Source: Cellvibrionales bacterium UBA1969 (lineage in GTDB: Bacteria > Pseudomonadota > Gammaproteobacteria > Pseudomonadales > UBA7434). Taken from it: a DNA stretch of 5,016 nt. The stretch lies in contig DDDX01000099.1 in assembly GCA_002339085.1 (NCBI GenBank), forward strand, positions 1 to 5,016. The letters are read 5' to 3'. Within the stretch, counting starts at the first letter, position 1. Every line of letters starts with the position of its first letter. A program made the translations under genes and the position numbers. Positions 1 to 5,016 of this stretch are shown piece after piece. Under the pieces are notes generated by a model. It had not been told where the DNA came from. It saw nothing but the letters and a program-made list of their open reading frames with translations, and made no database searches.

Positions 1-64
1 CGACTTGCATGTATTAGGCCTGCCGCCCGCGTTCAATCTGAGCCATGATCAAACTCTTCAGTTT
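1..64 (-). rRNA. rrs: 16S ribosomal RNA, 5' end only (runs off the left edge)
   Basis: Read on the minus strand, the gene begins AAACTGAAGAGTTTGATC at position 64 and continues through the universally conserved 27F primer site and on to ATGCAAGTCG at the window edge. Only the first 64 nucleotides of about 1,540 are present. The mature 5' end is placed by comparison with E. coli, which starts AAATTGAAGAG. Against E. coli I see differences at E. coli positions 4 (T to C), 37 (T to G) and 52 (C to T); the rest of the fragment matches. The gene lies downstream of a recognisable rrn promoter and leader and in the same direction as tyrS, so it is the first gene of a ribosomal RNA operon. Confidence 0.97.
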
Positions 65-200
65 AAATACAAGTGGACGTCTTTGCTGTTGCAACAGAAA
101 GCTCTAGCAACAACCATCGACACCCGATTTGGCTCAACAAATAAATGAACGTATAAAATATAAAAATTTTAGTAGGACACTTACTATTGATATTTAGTTT

Positions 201-227
201 GTACGCTTTTAAAAAGCAAAAGCATAC
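201..227 (-). other. Stem-loop in the rrn leader
   Basis: In the minus-strand RNA, GUAUGCUUUU (227-218) pairs with AAAAGCGUAC (210-201). This gives 10 bp with one U-G wobble around a 7-base loop. It sits about 140 bases before mature 16S and downstream of boxA and boxC. A processing or antitermination role is possible but is inferred from position only. No uracil tract follows, so it is not an intrinsic terminator. Confidence 0.55.
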
Positions 228-244
228 TATCGTACTATCTATCT

Positions 245-259
245 AGTAAGCACCTACAC
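245..259 (-). promoter_or_regulatory. boxC-like element of the rrn leader
   Basis: The minus strand reads GTGTAGGTGCTTACT, which lines up with the E. coli leader GTGTGGGCACTCG at the same place relative to boxA. BoxC takes part in assembling the Nus factor antitermination complex on rRNA leaders. The match is partial, so the call rests on sequence plus position. Confidence 0.5.
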
Positions 260-275
260 GCATGATTTGATTAAG

Positions 276-306
276 TTTTTAAATAACAGGACGACAGCTT
301 GTGTCG
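276..306 (-). promoter_or_regulatory. boxB-like hairpin and boxA-like antitermination site
   Basis: On the minus strand a hairpin CGACA-CAAGC-TGTCG (306-292; one further G-U pair outside) is followed three bases later by TGTTATTTAAAAA (288-276). The E. coli leader boxA is TGCTCTTTAACAA, so three C positions differ while the TTTAA core is kept. The order boxB, boxA, boxC and the spacing follow the E. coli rrn leader. BoxA RNA is bound by NusB-NusE and suppresses Rho-dependent termination in rRNA operons. An alternative TGCTTTTTAAAA at 218-207 also resembles boxA, but it is buried in the 201-227 stem. Confidence 0.6.
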
Positions 307-364
307 CTCTAGTTGGTTCATTTGACTTAGGTTTTTAATCCTCAGCCCTTCAACCGAGCGAGGC

Positions 365-421
365 ATTATACGGAGACTTTGCCTGCTTGCAACTGTTTTT
401 TTTTAACTTTTTTAAAATAAG
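365..421 (-). promoter_or_regulatory. rrn P1-type promoter with UP element
   Basis: The minus strand carries a -35 hexamer TTGCAA (392-387), a 16-bp spacer and a perfect -10 hexamer TATAAT (370-365). The same suboptimal 16-bp spacing is typical of E. coli rrn P1 promoters. Upstream of the -35, positions 421-396 are almost pure A/T and resemble an UP element bound by the RNA polymerase alpha subunits. The discriminator after the -10 is G/C-rich (GCCTCGC), the feature linked to growth-rate and ppGpp/DksA control of rRNA synthesis. Transcription is expected to begin near 354-358. I see no convincing second promoter between here and 16S. Confidence 0.92.
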
Positions 422-450
422 TGTTTACTACCAAATGGGTGTGTTAGAAC

Positions 451-479
451 AAAAAGCAAAGCCAATCCTGGGATGATTG
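451..479 (-). terminator. Weak candidate terminator after tyrS
   Basis: Downstream of the tyrS stop, the minus-strand RNA can pair CAAUC (479-475) with GAUUG (467-463) around a 7-base loop. GCUUUGCUUUUUG follows (461-450, after one intervening G at 462). The stem is short and weak for an intrinsic terminator. An overlapping hairpin, GATTGA (493-488) with TCAATC (480-475), competes for the same bases. The stretch 422-512 holds no gene and nothing else clear. If this does not terminate, tyrS transcripts could run into the rrn leader. Confidence 0.3.
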
Positions 480-512
480 AAAAGTAGTCAATCGAGGGTC
501 TTTATGGGAATG

Positions 513-1805
513 TTAGCGCCATTGAAGCAAGTGAAACACCTTCTTTCCGCGCTTAATGAGGTGGTAGCGGCCGAAATAGCCGGTTTTGGCCTTTAATTGC
601 GCTGTCTCGTCCGTAATTTTTGTGCCATTAACGGCGATAGCATTGCTGTTAATGAACTTTCTTGCCTGACCTAAAGTCACATCTCCGCGAGGCGTCACCG
701 CAACGCCAGAATCAACCAGCAGTTCGGCCAAGCCGGCACCACTGCCCTGCACCTCGGTGCAGGGCAAGCCATCGAGCGCTAACTGAGCAAAATCGGCCTC
801 AGCGAGGCTATTTAATTCGCCAGAAAACAGTGCGTCTGAAATCCGTTTTGCAGCAGCCAATCCCTGATCGCCGTGGACTAGCCGCGTCACCTCAGTCGCT
901 AATAGGCTCTGCACCTGCTTTCGCCCCTGAATTTTGGCATCAGACCGCTCTATTTCTTCAATAGCATCGAGCGATAGAAACGTAAAAAAGCGCAGGAATC
1001 TATAAGCATCTTCATCGGCAGTATTCATCCAAAACTGATAAAACGCATAAGTTGAGGTCTTAGCAGGATCTAACCAGACAGTGCCCGACTCGGTTTTTCC
1101 AAATTTAGTGCCATCCGCTTTGGTCACTAACGGTAAGGTTGCGCCAAACACTTGAGCCTGATGAAGACGGCGCGTTAAATCAATACCGCCGGTGATATTT
1201 CCCCACTGATCGCTACCACCAATTTGCACCGAACAACCATGGCGCTGATAAAGCTCCGCAAAATCGTAGCTCTGCAAAATCATATAGGTGAACTCTGTAA
1301 AAGAGATACCAGCGCCATCTCGCACTAATCGCTGTTTGACTGACTCTTTTTGAATCATATTGTTGACGGAAAAATGCTTCCCCGTATCGCGAAGAAAATC
1401 AAGTAGATCGATACCTGCCGTCCAGTCGAGGTTGTTGACGACTTTCGCAGGATTAGCGGTCGCCCCAAAGTCAACAAACTGGGCGGTTTGATGCTGAATT
1501 CTGTCAACCCACTTGGCAACAGTGTCTGCACTATTCAACTTTCGCTCTTCAGCCTTAAAGCTAGGATCACCAATCAATCCCGTCGCACCGCCAACTAAGA
1601 TAATAGGACTATGTCCCGCTAGCTGAAAGCGACGTAAAGCTAATAGAGGAACCAAGCTACCAATATGCAAACTATCGGCGGTGGGATCAAAGCCTGAATA
1701 AACCGTCTGGGGGCCACTGGCAAGATGCACCTGCAGTGCGTCTTCTGCAGTGAGCTGCGCAATCAGTTGTCGGGATTGTAAATCATCCAAAATAGCGGCT
1801 GACAT
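513..1805 (-). CDS. tyrS: Tyrosyl-tRNA synthetase, E. coli TyrS type
   Basis: This cytoplasmic class I aminoacyl-tRNA synthetase uses ATP to attach tyrosine to tRNA-Tyr and works as a dimer. The 430-residue product aligns along its length with the 424-residue E. coli TyrS. Visible motifs are the tyrosine-pocket and HIGH region YSGFDPTADSLHIGS (residues 36-50), GGATGLIGDPS (72-82), QIGGSDQWGN (194-203) and the KMSKS-equivalent KFGKT (234-238). An S4-type tRNA-binding domain lies at roughly 363-430, with LGQARKFINSNAIAVNG inside it. The family's KFGKT variant is the one seen in E. coli. The S4 domain has a few extra residues near 369-377 (AVTPRGDVT). The ATG start fits the family N-terminus and has a GAGGAG ribosome binding site. 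The gene is divergent from the peptidase gene and co-directional with the rrn operon downstream. No T-box-like leader is seen. Confidence 0.97.
   Translation of the reverse strand: MSAAILDDLQSRQLIAQLTAEDALQVHLASGPQTVYSGFDPTADSLHIGSLVPLLALRRFQLAGHSPIILVGGATGLIGDPSFKAEERKLNSADTVAKWVDRIQHQTAQFVDFGATANPAKVVNNLDWTAGIDLLDFLRDTGKHFSVNNMIQKESVKQRLVRDGAGISFTEFTYMILQSYDFAELYQRHGCSVQIGGSDQWGNITGGIDLTRRLHQAQVFGATLPLVTKADGTKFGKTESGTVWLDPAKTSTYAFYQFWMNTADEDAYRFLRFFTFLSLDAIEEIERSDAKIQGRKQVQSLLATEVTRLVHGDQGLAAAKRISDALFSGELNSLAEADFAQLALDGLPCTEVQGSGAGLAELLVDSGVAVTPRGDVTLGQARKFINSNAIAVNGTKITDETAQLKAKTGYFGRYHLIKRGKKVFHLLQWR
743..766 (-). repeat. Perfect 10-bp stem-loop inside tyrS
   Basis: TGCCCTGCAC (743-752) and GTGCAGGGCA (757-766) are exact reverse complements around a 4-base spacer. 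The tyrS mRNA could therefore form a 10-bp, G/C-rich hairpin with loop CGAG. It falls on codons 347-354, in the linker between the helical domain and the S4 domain. There is no uracil tract, so it is not a terminator. Function is unknown. Confidence 0.75.
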
Positions 1806-1817
1806 GATGTGTTTTAA

Positions 1818-1823
1818 CTCCTC
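1818..1823 (-). promoter_or_regulatory. Ribosome binding site of tyrS
   Basis: GAGGAG on the minus strand lies 12 bases before the ATG at 1805. The spacing is a little long, but the match to the Shine-Dalgarno consensus is strong. It supports this ATG as the tyrS start. Confidence 0.75.
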
Positions 1824-1915
1824 AATCGGATGAAATGAAGTCTAATAACAAACGATTTAAGTTTAAAATAGACAGAGCAACGGTAAAAAAATGAAATTGT
1901 TGCATAAAAAAACCA

Positions 1916-1931
1916 AAATCTCGCGAGTTTT
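1916..1931. repeat. 16-bp palindrome in the divergent intergenic region, operator-like
   Basis: The sequence AAATCTCGCGAGTTTT is a dyad with an 8-bp perfect core CTCGCGAG and A/T flanks; only one T-T pair breaks the symmetry. Its centre is about 33 bp upstream of the plus-strand -10 hexamer, where the missing -35 element would be. That suggests a regulator binding site for the peptidase-anmK operon or for tyrS. This is inferred from symmetry and position; no regulator family is recognised. Confidence 0.4.
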
Positions 1932-1953
1932 CAATCATTAAGCGAATTTATTT

Positions 1954-1962
1954 TGGTATACT
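1954..1962 (+). promoter_or_regulatory. Extended -10 promoter for the peptidase-anmK operon
   Basis: TGG followed by TATACT fits an extended -10 element (TGn plus TATAAT with one mismatch). No good -35 hexamer is present 16-18 bp upstream, as is common for extended -10 promoters. Transcription would begin near 1969 and give an untranslated leader of about 50 bases before the ATG at 2019. I find no convincing promoter for tyrS in the opposite direction within 1806-2018. Confidence 0.55.
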
Positions 1963-2018
1963 ATTATGCCATAAAACTAATAACGGTTTGCCAATAGACA
2001 CAGTTACGAATCCACTTT

Positions 2019-3560
2019 ATGGCTGAACAACGACACGCTGTCCCATTCAATACCCCGACCGCTAACAGCGCTTGGCGCCAATGCTGGCTCCGACACAGAC
2101 AAATTCGTCCCTCTTCACGGCTTCCAGCAACTCTTGGCGGTCTATGCTTATGCTTGTTAGTGTTGGCATTTAGCAGTATGGCACCCTTTAAGAATGGTTC
2201 TTCACTCTCACTAATAGATAGCTCGGCGGCCAACGCTAACGGAAAAACTAAGCGCGAGACCATCTCTCTGTCACTGCCAGCGATTGGATCATCAACCTCA
2301 GCCATTAAAGACAATCATGATCAGCTGCCCAACTCACTCAGTGAACGGTCTTTAGCCGCACAGGCCAACAGCGATTTAAATAGTCAAGCCTCTACTAATT
2401 CGAATGCAGATAACAGTAATGAGCCGCTAGCCGAAGCGGTTGTCGCAGAACACCAACGTTTTGCTCAACCCATTAAGCCTGGAGATAACTTATCGATGGT
2501 GTTTGATCGCGTTGGCCTGAGTGCCCGCGAGGTCCTAAACGTTGTCAACTCTAGCACGGAAGGCAAAGCATTAACCCGAATGTTCCCTGGCGAAAGTCTC
2601 GAGTTTGTTATCAACGATGATAAAGTCTTGGTCGAAGTGATAAGGCGAAAATCTCTGCTTGAAAGCATTCACTTTACTCGGAAAGATGAGCAAGCCCAGT
2701 TTACTGTGACCACGCATACTCGTCAGCCAGATATCAGAGTCGTTTACCGCAGCGCGAAAGTGAGTGACTCGCTGTCAATGTCAGCAGAACGAGCCAATAT
2801 CTCGCCTTCAACCACTATGAACATGGCCAATATTTTTGGCGGTGTCATTGATTTTGTTCTTGATGTGCGTAATGGCGATCAATTTACCGTGGCCTATGAA
2901 GAGCACTTTTTAGACGGTGAAAAAATTGATGAAGGAGCGATTATCGCTGCTCAGTACGTTAACCGCGGCAAAACCTATAATGCCTACCGCTATACCGACC
3001 CCGACGGCGATATTGGCTATTATAACGAAGACGGTATCAGTATGCGCAAAGCGTTTCTTCGAGCGCCGCTGGATTTTACTCGCGTCAGCTCGAGATTTAA
3101 TATGCGACGCCTTCACCCAATTACCAACGAAGTTAAACCTCATCGCGGCATTGATTACGCAGCGCCAACAGGAACCCCCATTTTCTCAACTGGCGATGGC
3201 CATGTGATAGCGTCAAACTATAATAATGCAAATGGCCATTATATCTTTATTCGTCATGGTGAATCTTACGTCACAAAATACCTGCATCTACACAAGCGCT
3301 TTACTAAAAAAGGCCAGCGAGTCAAACAAGGTCAAATTATCGGTCAAGTAGGCAGCACAGGCTTCAGCACAGGCCCTCATTTACACTATGAGTTTCTAGT
3401 CAATGGGGTGCACCGCAACCCAAGCACAATTTTAAAGAAATTACCTAAAGCCAAACGTCTTAAATCCGATTTTAAAGCGGATTTTATTGCTAGCATTACA
3501 TCGACACAGATGCAATTAGCGAGTAACAGTAGCGCCTTTAAACTTGCCAGCAATCAATGA
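2019..3560 (+). CDS. Membrane-anchored M23 murein DD-endopeptidase, MepM-like
   Basis: This is a LytM-type zinc peptidase predicted to open peptide cross-links of peptidoglycan in the periplasm. The 513 residues run as a short basic cytoplasmic tail, one hydrophobic segment (about 37-55) acting as signal anchor, and a Ser/Asn/Ala-rich linker (about 60-145). An OapA/LysM-like domain follows around 146-205, then a middle region similar to E. coli MepM (for example DFVLDVRNGDQFTV, 278-291), and the M23 domain (about 354-470). Zinc ligands are visible as H375 and D379 in HRGIDY and H456 in HLHYE; H423 and H454 fit the catalytic histidines, so the enzyme looks active. It is longer than E. coli MepM (440), mainly in the linker and a 40-residue C-terminal tail. 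The ATG has no clear Shine-Dalgarno sequence. An in-frame stop at 1995 limits extension, and the next Met (54) would cut into the membrane anchor. It overlaps anmK by ATGA. The exact cleavage specificity is inferred. Confidence 0.93.
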   Translation: MAEQRHAVPFNTPTANSAWRQCWLRHRQIRPSSRLPATLGGLCLCLLVLAFSSMAPFKNGSSLSLIDSSAANANGKTKRETISLSLPAIGSSTSAIKDNHDQLPNSLSERSLAAQANSDLNSQASTNSNADNSNEPLAEAVVAEHQRFAQPIKPGDNLSMVFDRVGLSAREVLNVVNSSTEGKALTRMFPGESLEFVINDDKVLVEVIRRKSLLESIHFTRKDEQAQFTVTTHTRQPDIRVVYRSAKVSDSLSMSAERANISPSTTMNMANIFGGVIDFVLDVRNGDQFTVAYEEHFLDGEKIDEGAIIAAQYVNRGKTYNAYRYTDPDGDIGYYNEDGISMRKAFLRAPLDFTRVSSRFNMRRLHPITNEVKPHRGIDYAAPTGTPIFSTGDGHVIASNYNNANGHYIFIRHGESYVTKYLHLHKRFTKKGQRVKQGQIIGQVGSTGFSTGPHLHYEFLVNGVHRNPSTILKKLPKAKRLKSDFKADFIASITSTQMQLASNSSAFKLASNQ

Positions 3561-4681
3561 ATCCGCTGTTTATTGGCTTGATGTCTGGCACCAGCGTCGA
3601 CAACATCGACGCTGCTTTACTTGAGTTTAGCCGCACTAACCGGCCTAAATTAATAGCCACGCATAGTCATGCTATTCCCCAAGCAACACAGCAACTAGTT
3701 CATGCTTTATGCCAGCCGGGCACCAATGAAATTGAAACCATGGGCCGCCTCGATCGCAGCCTAGGCGCATTGTTTGCAGAAGCAGCAATAGCGCTTGTTA
3801 GCAAAACTCAATATTCCAACAAAGATATAACCGCTATTGGAAGTCACGGGCAAACCATTCGCCACCGACCTTCGCCCTCACCCAATACGGTGCCGAGTTT
3901 TAGCTTACAGATCGCTGACCCTAACACCATCGCTCAACTGACCGGCATTACCACCGTGGCGGACTTCCGCCGACGCGATATCGCTGCTGGTGGACAGGGC
4001 GCGCCATTAACACCTGCTTTTCACAGGGCTATCTGTCAAGATCAAACAGGGCCCTGTATAATTTTAAATTTGGGTGGCATCGCCAATATCACCGTTGTGG
4101 TCAACAATGAAATTGTTAGCGGCTTCGATACTGGCCCTGCTAACACTTTATTAGACGGCTGGATTCGGCGTCATAAGAAACAGCCATTTGATAATGGTGG
4201 CCAATGGGCAAGTACAGGCCAATGCCAAACGGCATTATTAAATCAATTAAAAGCTCACCCTTACTTCGCTTTAACGGCACCTAAAAGCACCGGCAGAGAA
4301 CAATTTAACCTGCAGTGGTTAGACGCGGTATTGGCCGATACCGATGCACGGCATATTTCAACTGAAGATGTCCAAGCCACACTTTCGCAGCTAAGTTGCG
4401 ATACGATTGCCGCCCACTTACTTGCGTTACCCGATGAAGTTAAGACGGTATATTGCTGTGGCGGTGGCACGCATAATCGCTTTTTATTAGCGCTGCTAGC
4501 CGCTGCCTGCCCCGATCACCGTTTCGTAACAACAGAAGCGCTTGGAATTGATCCTGATTGGCTGGAAGCCGCTGCATTTGCATGGTTTGCGAAGCAAACT
4601 TTAGCGAAGCAGACAGTTGATTTGGGTAAGGCAACTAATGCCAATAAAGCAACAATACTTGGTGGAGTTTACTTTGCATAG
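3557..4681 (+). CDS. anmK: Anhydro-N-acetylmuramic acid kinase
   Basis: The enzyme hydrolyses the 1,6-anhydro ring of anhydro-MurNAc and phosphorylates it with ATP, giving MurNAc-6-phosphate for the cytoplasmic murein recycling pathway. The 374 residues match the family length (E. coli 369). Motifs in order are GLMSGTSVDNID (7-18, N-terminal phosphate-binding loop), GSHGQT (95-100), DFRRRDIAAGGQGAPLTPAF (136-155), LNLGGIANIT (170-179), GFDTGPANTLLD (189-200) and GGGTHNRFL (302-310). D191 in FDTGP is the likely general base by family comparison. Two positions usually glycine, in GTSxDG and DTGPGN, are Asn16 and Ala195 here. The start overlaps the peptidase stop (ATGA), so translation is probably coupled; no independent Shine-Dalgarno sequence is evident. 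erpA converges 26 bp downstream, with no clear terminator between them. Confidence 0.96.
   Translation: MNPLFIGLMSGTSVDNIDAALLEFSRTNRPKLIATHSHAIPQATQQLVHALCQPGTNEIETMGRLDRSLGALFAEAAIALVSKTQYSNKDITAIGSHGQTIRHRPSPSPNTVPSFSLQIADPNTIAQLTGITTVADFRRRDIAAGGQGAPLTPAFHRAICQDQTGPCIILNLGGIANITVVVNNEIVSGFDTGPANTLLDGWIRRHKKQPFDNGGQWASTGQCQTALLNQLKAHPYFALTAPKSTGREQFNLQWLDAVLADTDARHISTEDVQATLSQLSCDTIAAHLLALPDEVKTVYCCGGGTHNRFLLALLAAACPDHRFVTTEALGIDPDWLEAAAFAWFAKQTLAKQTVDLGKATNANKATILGGVYFA
3592..3614 (+). repeat. Perfect 9-bp stem-loop near the start of anmK
   Basis: CAGCGTCGA (3592-3600) and TCGACGCTG (3606-3614) are exact reverse complements around the loop CAACA. The hairpin lies 35-57 bases after the first base of the anmK start codon and covers the codons of the phosphate-binding loop from Thr12 to Ala19. 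The codon of the unusual Asn16 falls in the loop. It may only reflect codon choice; an effect on coupled initiation is conjecture. Confidence 0.7.
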
Positions 4682-4707
4682 GGATCAGTCGATACAAGCT
4701 GATAAGA

Positions 4708-5016
4708 TCAAACAGAAAAAGACGAGCCACAACCACAGGTAGAATCGGCATTAGGGTTGTCGACAACAAATCGAGACCCCTCAAGCCCTTCGGTATAATC
4801 AACACTGCCGCCGACTAAATATTGATAGCTCATCGAATCTACCACGAGACTAACGCCGGCATTGTCGATCACAGCATCATCATCGGCGACCAACTCATCA
4901 AAGGTAAAGCCATACTGAAAGCCCGCGCAACCACCCCCGGTAACAAACACCCGAAGTTTTAAGGCATCGTTCTCCTCTTCATCGATCAGGCTCTTGACTT
5001 TAATAGCGGCTCGCTC
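4708..5016 (-). CDS. erpA: Iron-sulfur cluster insertion protein ErpA, 5' end missing
   Basis: This A-type carrier protein receives Fe-S clusters from scaffold proteins and passes them to apoproteins in the cytoplasm, including those of the isoprenoid pathway in E. coli. The frame is open to the window edge and gives 102 residues plus a stop. It begins ERAAIKVKSLI, which aligns with residue 13 of the 114-residue E. coli ErpA, so about 12 N-terminal residues lie outside. The three cluster-binding cysteines are present in GGGCAGFQYGF (visible residue 30) and CGCGSSFSV (94 and 96). The segments YLVGGSVDYTEGLEGSRF and NPNADSTCGC distinguish it as ErpA rather than IscA or SufA. A GTG at 4950 is an internal valine, not the start. 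The gene converges on anmK. Confidence 0.97.
   Translation of the reverse strand, partial: ERAAIKVKSLIDEEENDALKLRVFVTGGGCAGFQYGFTFDELVADDDAVIDNAGVSLVVDSMSYQYLVGGSVDYTEGLEGSRFVVDNPNADSTCGCGSSFSV

Larger units (their letters stand above)
65..357 (-). other. Transcribed leader of the rRNA operon
   Basis: This is the RNA expected between the P1 start site (near 354-358, some 8-10 bases after the -10 hexamer) and the mature 16S 5' end. The length is close to 290 nucleotides, similar to the E. coli P1-to-16S distance. From 5' to 3' it contains a boxB-like hairpin, boxA-like and boxC-like elements, a 10-bp hairpin at 201-227, an A/T-rich stretch, and a second hairpin. In the last, 107-114 pairs with 85-92 over 8 bp including one G-U. 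RNase III normally cuts in a stem formed between leader and the sequence beyond the 16S 3' end, but that partner is outside the window. No open reading frame or tRNA is seen here. Confidence 0.8.

Noticed and set aside
662..964. Plus-strand open frame of 100 codons inside tyrS
   Set aside because: It lies antisense to a conserved synthetase, has no recognisable protein features and no clear ribosome binding site; a shadow frame.
1841..1950. Sigma-70 promoter for tyrS on the minus strand
   Set aside because: Several A/T-rich -10-like strings exist, but none pairs with a -35 at acceptable spacing.
1964..2314. Minus-strand open frame over the 5' part of the peptidase gene
   Set aside because: It is antisense to a conserved membrane-anchored peptidase and shows no family motif, so it is treated as a shadow.
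2917..3207. Plus-strand 96-codon frame inside the peptidase gene
   Set aside because: It is out of frame with a gene whose own frame carries the M23 motifs, and there is no independent evidence.
3462..3484. 7-bp inverted repeat AAATCCG...CGGATTT near the 3' end of the peptidase gene as a terminator
   Set aside because: It lies inside coding sequence that continues into anmK, has a 9-base loop and only a short T stretch. It more likely reflects the repeated SDF/ADF codons.
4588..4618. Direct repeat GCGAAGCA near the anmK 3' end
   Set aside because: It encodes the short peptide repeat AKQTLAKQT in a variable helix; two imperfect units are not a repeat array.
4684..4703. Hairpin ATCAG...CTGAT between anmK and erpA as a bidirectional terminator
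   Set aside because: The stem is only 5 bp with a 10-base loop, and there is no uracil tract on either strand.
4948..4950. GTG as the start of the erpA-like gene
   Set aside because: The frame stays open upstream to the window edge and that part aligns with the ErpA N-terminal region, so the GTG is an internal valine.

Overview
The window comes from a gammaproteobacterial chromosome of moderate base composition. The evidence is the start of a 16S rRNA gene that is close to the E. coli sequence over its first 64 bases, together with an E. coli-type TyrS, an ErpA with the three-cysteine A-type signature, and a MepM-like M23 peptidase overlapping an anhydro-MurNAc kinase gene. The order erpA - anmK - M23 peptidase - tyrS - rrn matches, from memory, the neighbourhood around PA0665-PA0668.1 in Pseudomonas aeruginosa. 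A Pseudomonas/Cellvibrio-like or related marine lineage is therefore plausible, but genus cannot be fixed from this stretch.

Layout. Positions 1-64 are the 5' end of a 16S rRNA gene on the minus strand. Its leader and promoter fill 65-421: an rrn P1-type core promoter (TTGCAA, 16 bp spacer, TATAAT) with an A/T-rich UP element, a boxB-like hairpin, a boxA-like and a boxC-like element, and two further leader hairpins. A 91-bp gap (422-512) with only a weak terminator candidate separates this from tyrS (513-1805, minus), which reads toward the rrn operon. A 213-bp divergent intergenic region (1806-2018) holds the tyrS ribosome binding site, an extended -10 promoter for the plus-strand operon and a 16-bp near-perfect palindrome just upstream of it. 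The plus-strand operon has a membrane-anchored M23 endopeptidase (2019-3560) and anmK (3557-4681), overlapping by ATGA. After 26 bp, erpA (4708-5016, minus) converges on anmK and runs off the right edge.

How the genes relate. The peptidase opens murein cross-links in the periplasm. AnmK phosphorylates the anhydro-MurNAc released from murein by lytic transglycosylases, so the two-gene operon pairs wall cutting with wall-sugar salvage. TyrS and the rrn operon serve translation. ErpA delivers Fe-S clusters to apoproteins. This is mostly a core-genome region. I see no mobile element, CRISPR array, tRNA, defence gene or clear undescribed system. The items most worth a second look are an E. coli-type TyrS at a locus where Pseudomonas carries, as I recall, the other TyrRS type; two perfect stem-loops inside coding sequence; the operator-like palindrome; and the divergent antitermination elements of the rrn leader.
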